A stretch of 40,639 nucleotides of DNA from Planctomycetia bacterium (GTDB lineage Bacteria; Planctomycetota; Planctomycetia; Pirellulales; UBA1268). Positions 6,765 through 13,689 of this stretch are shown here, piece by piece (position 1 is the stretch's first letter; every line of letters starts with the position of its first letter). Under the pieces are notes generated by a model. That model was not told the origin of the DNA. It worked only from the letters and a program-made list of their open reading frames with translations, and did no database searches. A program made the position numbers and the translations under genes. Location: NCBI GenBank assembly GCA_026401075.1, contig JAPLNQ010000141.1:1-40639 (forward strand), written 5' to 3'.

Positions 6765-8852
6765 ATGCCACCAAGCTATTCCCAAGACGGCCAGCCGCTT
6801 GCGATCGAGACGCCGCTTGGCAAGGACAAACTGCTGCTCGAGGCGTTTGACGGAGAGGAGCTTCTCGGCGAACTGTTCGTCTTTCGCCTGGAGTGCCTGA
6901 GCGTCGAGGAGACCTTGAGCGACACGGCGATCGTTGGCAAGCAGGTGAGCTTCCGGGTCAATGACTCAAGCAACGCGCCCCGCTGGTTCTCGGGCTATGT
7001 CAGCCGCTTTTCCTGGGTGGGCCGCGACGACGTGCTCACTCGCTGGCAGGTCGAGGTGGTGCCGAGCCTGTGGTTCGCCTCGCTCACAAGCGACTGCAAG
7101 ATCTTTCAGCAACAGTCGGTGCCCGACATCGTCGAAGCGGTACTCGGCGATACGTCTGAGGTGACGCTTTCGAAGAAGATCTCGGGCAGCCACTCCCCCT
7201 GGGATTACTGCGTGCAATACCGGGAGACCGACTTCGTCTTCATGAGCCGCCTCATGGAGCATGAGGGAATCGGCTACCACTTCGAGCACGCGCAAGGATC
7301 GCTGAAGATGGTGGTCTCCGACTCCAACACCGCCTTTACCGACTGCAAGGACGCCGACGTCGAGACGGCCCAGGGGTTTGCTTCGCCGGCCACGGCCGGT
7401 GTGATCACGAGCTGGCGGCACGAATATGCCTTCCGGCCTGGGAAGTTCGTCCAGACCGACTACTCCTTCGAAGAGCCGACGACGAGTCTGTTGGCTACGG
7501 GCAATGGCAAGTCGGCTTACTCGGGCGCCAGTAAGGCGGAGCTCTTCAATTATCCGGGCCTCTACGAGAAGAAGCCCGACGGCGATACCTCGGCCAAGGT
7601 GCGGATCGAGGCGGAGGAGGCGACGGCCAGCATCGCCTCTGGCACGAGCACGTGCCGCAGTTTCTCGCCGGGCTACACGTTCAAGATCAAGTCGCACCCG
7701 AATTCGGCGGAGCGCGGTAAGAAATACCTGCTCACAAAGGTGATCCATCGGGCCAGCATCCGTGGAGCCTACGAGGCGTCGGCCCAGGCGGGATCGGGCT
7801 TTGAATATGAGAATTCGTTTGAGTCGGTGCCGAGTGAGACGGTGTGGCGGCCGATCCGCAATACGGCGTGGCCGGCGGGCACCGTGCAAACGGCTCTGGT
7901 CGTTGGGCCATCCGGCGAGGAGATCTACACAGACCAATACGGTCGCATCAAGGTGCAGTTCCACTGGGACCGCTACGGCAAGAAGAACGAGCAGAGTTCC
8001 TGCTGGATCCGGGTGTCGCAGTCGCTCGCCGGGCCCCAGTTCGGCACGCAGTTCATTCCCCGAGTCGGCATGGAGGTTGTCGTCTCGCACCTCGACGACG
8101 ACCCCAACCGCCCGCTCGTGACAGGCGTGGTCTACAACGGCACGAACAAGCCGCCGTTTGAGCTACCGTCGAAGGCCGCCCAGAGTGGCCTGCAGACGCG
8201 GAGCACGAAAGACGGGGCCGTCGCAAACGCCAGTCAGCTCATCTTCGACGACACGAAGGACGCAGAACTGGTCACGCTGCACGCGGAACGAAACTTCACG
8301 CGGACGGTCGAGAATGACGACGCGCTCGAGATCGGGTTCGTCACGAAGGACAAGGGCGACCGCTCGGTCAAGGTCTACAACAACCTCACCGAGGAGATCG
8401 GGGCCAGTGGCTGTAGCGCAGGCAACCGGGCCCTGACTGTCTTCAAGGACAACAGCACGACCGTATCCACGGGAGACGAGACGTACACCGTCAGCAAGGG
8501 CAACGCCACGTTCGACGTGACCCAAGGCAACCACACCGTCACGGTGGGTGGCAAGCAGTCGAGCACGATCAAGCAAGGCCATTCGCTCACGGTCTCGTCG
8601 GGATCCCACTCCGTGGAGGTGAATAGCGGCAGCGGCACGATGAAGGCGATGTCGTGGACGATCGAGGGGCAGACCGGCATCACGCTGAAAGTTGGCAGCA
8701 ATTCGATCGAAATCGGCCCGGCGGGTGTGACGATCAACGGGCTCACGGTGAGCGTCAAGGGCACGACATCGACGACAGTCGAGGGCCTACAGACGACCGT
8801 CAAGGGCACGGCCATGCTTCAGGCGCAAGGCGCCATCACGATGATCGGGTAG
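6765..8852 (+). CDS. vgrG: T6SS spike protein VgrG (TssI)
   Basis: This 695-aa protein has the full VgrG layout. The gp27-like part (about 1-370) starts with LAIETPLGKDKLLLEAF, the family's opening strand, and includes DYCVQYRETDFVFMSRLMEHEGIGYHFEH. A gp5-type OB fold follows at about 380-460 (YGRIKVQFHWDR, then QFIPRVGMEVVVSHLDDDP). From about 490 to the end there is a beta-helix needle of short Thr/Ser/Gly/Val repeats, ending with a 'SNSIEIGPAGVTINGLTV' strand set. The trimer caps the Hcp tube, carries PAAR at its tip and delivers cargo. There is no fused C-terminal toxin domain, so cargo should be bound non-covalently, consistent with the adaptor-like and effector-like genes that follow. 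The ribosome site before ATG 6765 is poor. Confidence 0.97.
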   Translation: MPPSYSQDGQPLAIETPLGKDKLLLEAFDGEELLGELFVFRLECLSVEETLSDTAIVGKQVSFRVNDSSNAPRWFSGYVSRFSWVGRDDVLTRWQVEVVPSLWFASLTSDCKIFQQQSVPDIVEAVLGDTSEVTLSKKISGSHSPWDYCVQYRETDFVFMSRLMEHEGIGYHFEHAQGSLKMVVSDSNTAFTDCKDADVETAQGFASPATAGVITSWRHEYAFRPGKFVQTDYSFEEPTTSLLATGNGKSAYSGASKAELFNYPGLYEKKPDGDTSAKVRIEAEEATASIASGTSTCRSFSPGYTFKIKSHPNSAERGKKYLLTKVIHRASIRGAYEASAQAGSGFEYENSFESVPSETVWRPIRNTAWPAGTVQTALVVGPSGEEIYTDQYGRIKVQFHWDRYGKKNEQSSCWIRVSQSLAGPQFGTQFIPRVGMEVVVSHLDDDPNRPLVTGVVYNGTNKPPFELPSKAAQSGLQTRSTKDGAVANASQLIFDDTKDAELVTLHAERNFTRTVENDDALEIGFVTKDKGDRSVKVYNNLTEEIGASGCSAGNRALTVFKDNSTTVSTGDETYTVSKGNATFDVTQGNHTVTVGGKQSSTIKQGHSLTVSSGSHSVEVNSGSGTMKAMSWTIEGQTGITLKVGSNSIEIGPAGVTINGLTVSVKGTTSTTVEGLQTTVKGTAMLQAQGAITMIG

Positions 8853-8865
8853 GAGAACGAAAACC

Positions 8866-9471
8866 ATGGCAGCCACCACACTCGAACACTATCCAACACA
8901 GGAAGCCGCCCGGATGCGGCTGGCCAAGCTCGAACTCGCCGAGCCGGTCGTGGCTGTGGTCGAGCAGTCCGACGGCACGCTTGCGGGCGGCTCGCTTCTG
9001 GAAAGCGCCAGGGCGCTCGTGAAGGCCGGGCTGGCGGAGGATGCCGTGAGCGTGCTGGCTCAGTCGCTGTCGCGCCGCGGGGCGGCGTGGTGGGCCTGCC
9101 GAGTCGCGCGGCTGGAGGCCGGCGGGAGCCCCACGCCCAAGGAGCTGCGGGCGCTCGAGACGGCCGAGGCCTGGGTGCGGCAGCCCGAGCAGCTCAAGGC
9201 CTACGCGGCGCAAGACGCTGCTAACGTCGCGGGGCTGGCATCGCCGGCAGGCTGTGCGGCGCTCGCCGCATTTCTGGCTGGTGAATCGATCGCGCCGCCG
9301 CACCTCGATCCACTGCCGCCGCTGCCGCATCTGGCCGGCATGGCGGCGGCCGGGGCCGTGAAGCTGGCAGCGGCCAGGCGGGCCCCCGCGGAGCCAAAGC
9401 AGGAGCTTTTGCGATTGATCGATGCCGGGTTTGCGATTGCCTCAGGCAACGACACCTGGGAAAGGAGTTGA
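8866..9471 (+). CDS. T6SS-associated DUF6931-like protein, possible effector adaptor
   Basis: This is a 201-aa Ala/Leu-rich, mostly helical cytoplasmic protein. The region from about 45 to 80 (SLLESARALVKAGLAEDAVSVLAQSL, then AAWWACRVARL) recalls the DUF6931 family, which I remember from T6SS loci next to vgrG and PAAR. The family name is from memory and unverified. A Pro-rich patch (PPHLDPLPPLPHL) lies at about 144-156. The ribosome site AGGAG (8851-8855) overlaps the vgrG stop, and the PAAR gene starts 3 bases after its stop, so translation is likely coupled. A role in loading PAAR or an effector on VgrG, like that of DUF4123/Tap adaptors, is inferred from position only. Confidence 0.65.
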   Translation: MAATTLEHYPTQEAARMRLAKLELAEPVVAVVEQSDGTLAGGSLLESARALVKAGLAEDAVSVLAQSLSRRGAAWWACRVARLEAGGSPTPKELRALETAEAWVRQPEQLKAYAAQDAANVAGLASPAGCAALAAFLAGESIAPPHLDPLPPLPHLAGMAAAGAVKLAAARRAPAEPKQELLRLIDAGFAIASGNDTWERS

Positions 9472-9474
9472 GCC

Positions 9475-9768
9475 ATGGGACAGCCCGCCGCGAGAGTCGC
9501 CGATATGCAGGTCTGCCCGATGTTCACGGGGCCCGTGCCGCACGTCGGCGGCGTGCTGGCCGCCCCGGCGGCATTCACGGTGCTGATCGGCGGGATGCCG
9601 GCGGCCCAACTGGGCACGATGGGGATCTGCGTCGGCCCGCCCTGCACGGTGATCAAGGGGAGCGCCACGGTGATGGTGGGCGGCATGCCGGCGGCGAGGA
9701 TGGGCGACAGCACGAGCCACGGCGGCGTGATCACGCTCGGCTGTATGACGGTGCTGATCGGCGGGTGA
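9475..9768 (+). CDS. PAAR-domain T6SS tip protein
   Basis: This 97-aa protein is a stand-alone PAAR domain. It opens with PAARVADMQVCP, continues with the repeated VLIGGMPAAQLGT and VMVGGMPAARMGD turns, and ends with CMTVLIGG. Cys and His residues at the expected tip positions (CP near 14, SHGG near 80, C near 90) could bind the stabilising metal. It sharpens the VgrG spike and can recruit effectors. There is no N- or C-terminal extension, so it is not itself an effector. The ribosome site AAAGGAG overlaps the stop of the preceding gene, so the vgrG - DUF6931-like - PAAR trio forms one translational unit. Confidence 0.93.
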   Translation: MGQPAARVADMQVCPMFTGPVPHVGGVLAAPAAFTVLIGGMPAAQLGTMGICVGPPCTVIKGSATVMVGGMPAARMGDSTSHGGVITLGCMTVLIGG

Positions 9769-9838
9769 GGGCCCGGCCTGGCAGCGAAATCATGGGCTAT
9801 TGTGACTGTTCTTCAATGTACGAAAGGACGTATGCACC

Positions 9839-11395
9839 ATGGAAACTGCCGCCAAGAAACAGATCATGAGGGAGGCGGCCGTCGCTCCCCACTTGAACAA
9901 TCATGCCTACTCCACGATTCCGACAGGTCAGGCGTTTAGTAGCGACATCGATCGTCGTGTCGGGCACTATCTGTCTAGTTCCGCACACAAAAACGCGTTG
10001 CTCAGCGTCTCTGCTCGTGGAATGGCGATCCATCCTGCGGCCCGAATCTCGTCGCGGGCCTATCATCAAGCCGAGATCCAACAGCTGACGGATCTTCTCA
10101 TGTATTACACGCGCCACAGATGGCCTGATGATGTCTTTAGCCTCGCCGATAAATCAGTGTCGCTCCAAGGCATCTATCGACAATCGGGCCACATCATGCG
10201 GAGCGTCTCGCGGAACGTGACACACAGCACCGTCCGAGATTGCGTGGCATATCAATTTTCGAGGGCTGTGCACTGGGCCGCGGCCCAAGAACTCGAGCGG
10301 CTTATCGGGGCGAAGTCAGTCAGTCTCTCCGTGGGGAGAGACATCGGCGATCTCGCGATCAACCGATGCATCTTGAGCGGTCACGGAATAAGAGTGGACA
10401 ACACCCCGGATACCCTTATCGCAGAACCAGAACTCAGTGATCGGCCAGATCTTCAACGCCATAGCATGGTGTGGTTGCGCGATGAAGAGGCGGCAAAACA
10501 CAAGATTCTGATCCGCGGAGGGCAGTTGTATTTTGCAACACATGGCCAATTGGTTGACACCCAAGACATCTCATACTTCAATCACGGAGCTGGGCCCAAC
10601 CCTAACATGGTAGGGGCGTTTCGCGAGCCCGGGCTCAATAGTGCGGGGTATGTTCTCTCGACAAATGGGGATCTTTATGCAGGAATCCATGCACCAGGGA
10701 CCTTCCTCGAATGCATGGGGAAGAATCCATTTTTTCATTCGTCTTACATGGGAGGTGGGGATGTCCTGTGTGGCGGGAGGATTTTCGTCAAGAAGGGCGT
10801 GCTGGTTGGGATCGACAATTCAAGCGGTCACTACCAGCCGACGGCCGACCACCTACGGCAATGCATTCGAGAGCTCGAAAGGCAGGGCGTCTCTCTGAGG
10901 GGGCTCTACTGCGAAGATTTCTCCCGTACCGAGCGCGGAGAACCGTTTAGTCTCGTCATGCTGTGGCCTTCAGCAGATGATTTTCTGGCCGGGAGTGGAG
11001 ACGGGGCGCCGATCAAGAACACCTGGCTTCAGGCGAACGAAGCCAGGCTTCATCGCACAGTCACCGATTACCAGAAGTCACGAGGTTTCTTCAGCAAAAC
11101 CTCGACGCAGACTCAAGATGCGCTCAACGTCCTTCAAGCGGTTCAGACGAATAGCACGGTGTTTTGCGTGGCCTGTGTCTGGTACGCGTTCAGTCCCGAG
11201 ACAATGGCTGACGATCAGCGGTGGTTGAAAAACGCGAAGGAGTTTGTCGAAGGGAAAGCGCAAGTTCGTCTGGAACCGCTCGAGGTGGGGCTGGCGGGCC
11301 GGCTCTCAGGGCAGAAGTTTAAGTCGGGACTGAGGTCCAAACTACGAGAGGTCATGGAAAGCAGATTGATTGAGATACGGGGGCTCTATGGTTGA
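9839..11395 (+). CDS. candidate T6SS effector with a 'HSS...SGHYxPT' domain (518 aa)
   Basis: This is a 518-aa soluble protein immediately after the VgrG/PAAR unit. The recognisable part is about 267-356: SAGYVLSTNGDLYAGIH, then HSSYMGG (300-306), GGRIFVKKGVLVGID and SGHYQPT (329-335), followed by a helix. From memory this matches a domain shared by bacterial secreted or toxin-associated proteins and plant IQM calmodulin-binding proteins (HSSF-x-AGG ... SGHYxPT). Its biochemical activity is not established as far as I know. The N-terminal 260 residues and the C-terminal 150 are unrecognised, and there is no signal peptide. Start ATG 9839 has AAAGGA at 9823-9828. It reads AT-richer than vgrG. 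The effector role is inferred from position, composition and the conserved His residues. Confidence 0.55.
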   Translation: METAAKKQIMREAAVAPHLNNHAYSTIPTGQAFSSDIDRRVGHYLSSSAHKNALLSVSARGMAIHPAARISSRAYHQAEIQQLTDLLMYYTRHRWPDDVFSLADKSVSLQGIYRQSGHIMRSVSRNVTHSTVRDCVAYQFSRAVHWAAAQELERLIGAKSVSLSVGRDIGDLAINRCILSGHGIRVDNTPDTLIAEPELSDRPDLQRHSMVWLRDEEAAKHKILIRGGQLYFATHGQLVDTQDISYFNHGAGPNPNMVGAFREPGLNSAGYVLSTNGDLYAGIHAPGTFLECMGKNPFFHSSYMGGGDVLCGGRIFVKKGVLVGIDNSSGHYQPTADHLRQCIRELERQGVSLRGLYCEDFSRTERGEPFSLVMLWPSADDFLAGSGDGAPIKNTWLQANEARLHRTVTDYQKSRGFFSKTSTQTQDALNVLQAVQTNSTVFCVACVWYAFSPETMADDQRWLKNAKEFVEGKAQVRLEPLEVGLAGRLSGQKFKSGLRSKLREVMESRLIEIRGLYG

Positions 11396-11431
11396 TCTTA
11401 TAAATCCGTGTGAGTGAAACATTTCTTCGAA

Positions 11432-11451
11432 AAAGAGCTGCGTCCCCTTTT
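11432..11451 (+). repeat. interspersed repeat AAAGAGCTGCGTCCCCTTT, copy 1
   Basis: The 19-base core (plus one more T shared with copy 2) lies 36 bases after the 518-aa gene. The ends AAAG/CTTT are inverted and the centre contains AGCT. On the other strand it reads AAAGGGGACGCAGCTCTTT, resembling the 'AAAGGGGAC...TTT' short repeats often seen near REP-associated tyrosine (Y1) transposases. Confidence 0.9.
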
Positions 11452-11476
11452 TCACTCCCAGTTCCCGATGGAATAG

Positions 11477-11496
11477 AAAGAGCTGCGTCCCCTTTT
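11477..11496 (+). repeat. interspersed repeat AAAGAGCTGCGTCCCCTTT, copy 2
   Basis: The core is identical to copy 1, in the same direction and 45 bases downstream. It sits 45 bases before the start of the permuted NlpC/P60-like gene. Confidence 0.9.
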
Positions 11497-11541
11497 CCAG
11501 ACCGATAACATGCCAAGAGACTTTTCAAAAAGAGGCCTTCA

Positions 11542-12600
11542 ATGAGCATCGACAACTACCAGCAGTTCAGCAGCTTGCCAACGATTCCGCTCGGGATGAT
11601 GCAGCCTTCGGATTTATTGATCAAGAAGATTTTTCCTGAGACAGAAAAACACTTCATTGAGAAAGCGATCACCTGGGCTCAGCATGCGACAAAAAAAGAC
11701 GACGTCGTGAAAGTTGATAATGGATTTTTGTCTCGCGAGAAGCACATTTTCAAGAACCTCGGAAGTTCAACCTCGGAGCACGCGGCGATCGTCATCGCGA
11801 ACGGCAATATGGCCGAAGCCGTTGGAGAGGGCGTTATCACGGCGACTCTGCAGAGCCGCGCACACGAAAGGTACATCGTGTACCGCTGCCGCAATCCTCA
11901 GTTGAGTAAAGCTGTCGTCGCGGTGGCAACGGCTCTGGCAACGAACCGACCCGGCACAATGGGCGGGGGTTATGACCTCCCCGGCGCCGCCAAGTCGTCG
12001 TTTCGGGATCCCCAGTTCCAGAGCAATTCGCTGAGGAACCAATTGACGTCTACGCCGACCGAAAAATTCTTGAACGATATTCTTGATTACTGCCACGACG
12101 TCTCCAACGTGCGGCCCAACATGTTTTGTTCGGAATTTGCCGTCGCCTGCTACGAAGCCGCTTCGGTGGCCGCATTCGGCAAGACGGCCTTCGGCTCCAG
12201 CCCCCGGGCGATGTCCCCGATGGAAATGGAAAACCTTATCAATCATCGGCCAGATCTGATGCAGTTGGTAGGCCGATTCGAATCGCCAATCGACATCGTC
12301 TTCGAGGCTGTTGCGGAGGGCGTGAAGGAATATGCAGATTCCCTGCAAGGGGCATTGAGCTTTTTCCGCAGGCCCAGCACGGATTCTTTGCAAGCTTTAA
12401 GCGTGCTGAAATCGCTCTTAGCGATGGGCCCGACCGATTATCTCTTTTCCGCCGCTGAGCATTACGCCTGCGTGGTCTCGAAGGTGCCGTACGATCCCTC
12501 CTACCGGATGGATCTGATCACGCATCCGCTCAAAAGGGATTCAAAATTCTTTGGTATTCTTCAAACCAAGCTGAAAGAAACGAACTTGTTTCATTCATGA
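11542..12600 (+). CDS. permuted NlpC/P60 (YiiX/DUF830-like) cysteine hydrolase, candidate T6SS effector
   Basis: This 352-aa protein shows the circularly permuted papain-like order. First comes a His strand, SSTSEHAAIVIANG with His80, then a middle Tyr-Arg strand (RYIVYRCRNP), then YDLPGAAKSSFR, and finally the nucleophile helix NMFCSEFAVACYEAA with Cys196. The 'FCSEF' motif and His-before-Cys order are typical of YiiX/DUF830 proteins, which act as amidases, lipases or peptidases, and several T6SS effectors have this fold. Residues about 230-352 form an extra helical region of unknown role. The start is ATG 11542, with AGAGG at 11531-11535. The gene is AT-richer than the T6SS structural genes and is flanked on both sides by the same 19-base repeat. 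Substrate and immunity partner are unknown, and no small immunity gene follows. Confidence 0.72.
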   Translation: MSIDNYQQFSSLPTIPLGMMQPSDLLIKKIFPETEKHFIEKAITWAQHATKKDDVVKVDNGFLSREKHIFKNLGSSTSEHAAIVIANGNMAEAVGEGVITATLQSRAHERYIVYRCRNPQLSKAVVAVATALATNRPGTMGGGYDLPGAAKSSFRDPQFQSNSLRNQLTSTPTEKFLNDILDYCHDVSNVRPNMFCSEFAVACYEAASVAAFGKTAFGSSPRAMSPMEMENLINHRPDLMQLVGRFESPIDIVFEAVAEGVKEYADSLQGALSFFRRPSTDSLQALSVLKSLLAMGPTDYLFSAAEHYACVVSKVPYDPSYRMDLITHPLKRDSKFFGILQTKLKETNLFHS

Positions 12601-12605
12601 AATAA

Positions 12606-12624
12606 AAAGAGCTGCGTCCCCTTT
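12606..12624 (+). repeat. interspersed repeat AAAGAGCTGCGTCCCCTTT, copy 3
   Basis: The 19-base core is the same as copies 1 and 2 and in the same direction. It begins 5 bases after the stop of the NlpC/P60-like gene, in the short gap between this gene and the convergent reductase gene. Together the three copies bracket the effector candidate. Confidence 0.9.
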
Positions 12625-12669
12625 GACATGCAAGGTAGGGAACCAATGCCACGCGGAAAGAAGGAACTC

Positions 12670-13614
12670 CTACGACGAAGAGCCTTCGGGATGCGTGTAG
12701 AGGCGGTAGAGGGCCTGTGTGCCTTCGTCGCCCCAGCCACGGGCCATGACCTCGTCGAAAAGCCGCTCCGCCATGGCCAGGCCGGGGAGTTCGAGGCCGC
12801 TCTCTTCCGCGCAGGCCCGGGCGATGCGAATGTCCTTCACCAGATGCCTGACGAGAAACCCGGGAGCGAAGTCGCCGGCGAGGCTGCGGGGCGCGAGATT
12901 CGTCAGCGCCCAGCTGCCTGCGGCACCACCGGCGATCACCTGCTGCACCGCCGCCGGATCGAGCCCGCCAGCACACGCATGAGCCAGCGCCTCGCACCAC
13001 GCCACCATCCCAACGGCGACGGCGATCTGATTGGCAAGCTTGCACCGCTGGCCGGCGCCGGCCGGCCCCAGCAGCGTGACAGACTTGCCCAGGCGATCGA
13101 GCACCGGCCGGGCCCGCGCAAAGGCTGCGGCATCGCCACCGGCCATGATCACAAGCGTGGCGTTTCTCGCTCCCACGTCGCCTCCGGAGACCGGCGCGTC
13201 GATCGCGGCGAGACCACGGGACGTGGCCTCAGCGGCGATCCGTTGGGCGAGTGCCGGGCTCGATGTCGTCATGTCGATCAAGAGCGTTCCTGGACGGGCA
13301 CAATCGAGCAGGCCGGCCACGTGGGCCTTCGTTCCGGCATCGCTCCTACCGAAATAGACCTCCTCCACGTCCGTCGGCAGTCCAAGCATCGTGATCACCA
13401 CGTCACTGGCCGCGGCGACGCTTCCGGGATCGTCGTGCCACACGGCACCGGCTGCGAGGAGCGGCTGGGCCTTCTCGCGAGTGCGGTTGAAGACGTGCAG
13501 TTGGTGGCCGGCGGCAAGCAGATGGCCAGCCATGCTGCGGCCCATGATGCCGGTGCCGACAAAGCCTATGCGTGGCAGCGACGCAGACACGACGGCGGGT
13601 AGATGGTCTGTCAT
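12670..13614 (-). CDS. NAD(P)-dependent 3-hydroxyisobutyrate dehydrogenase-family reductase
   Basis: This is a 314-aa beta-hydroxyacid dehydrogenase (GarR/MmsB/GLYR family). The N-terminal Rossmann motif is GFVGTGIMGRSMAGHL. The substrate-binding DAPVSGG and the GQRCKLANQI helix carrying the catalytic Lys are present. The family reduces tartronate semialdehyde, or oxidises 3-hydroxyisobutyrate or related small acids, in the cytoplasm, and the exact substrate cannot be told. ATG 13614 is preferred because GAGG lies 9 bases upstream. ATG 13623 and TTG 13632 are in-frame alternatives. It lies 75 bases downstream of MCP1 on the same strand and may be transcribed with it, though no functional link to chemosensing is evident. 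Confidence 0.85.
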   Translation of the reverse strand: MTDHLPAVVSASLPRIGFVGTGIMGRSMAGHLLAAGHQLHVFNRTREKAQPLLAAGAVWHDDPGSVAAASDVVITMLGLPTDVEEVYFGRSDAGTKAHVAGLLDCARPGTLLIDMTTSSPALAQRIAAEATSRGLAAIDAPVSGGDVGARNATLVIMAGGDAAAFARARPVLDRLGKSVTLLGPAGAGQRCKLANQIAVAVGMVAWCEALAHACAGGLDPAAVQQVIAGGAAGSWALTNLAPRSLAGDFAPGFLVRHLVKDIRIARACAEESGLELPGLAMAERLFDEVMARGWGDEGTQALYRLYTHPEGSSS

Positions 13615-13689
13615 GGCCACCATCCTCGGCAAGAAAGGTGGTGTCGTCCAGCGGGTTGCACCAGTGGCCCGATCAACGCCTGCCGCCGG

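Noticed and set aside
9475-9768. PAAR as a toxin-fused effector
   Set aside because: The protein is only 97 aa and ends with the PAAR fold, so no toxin domain is attached.
11432-12624. CRISPR array from the 19-bp repeats
   Set aside because: Only three copies with unequal spacing (45 bases and about 1.1 kb with a gene between).
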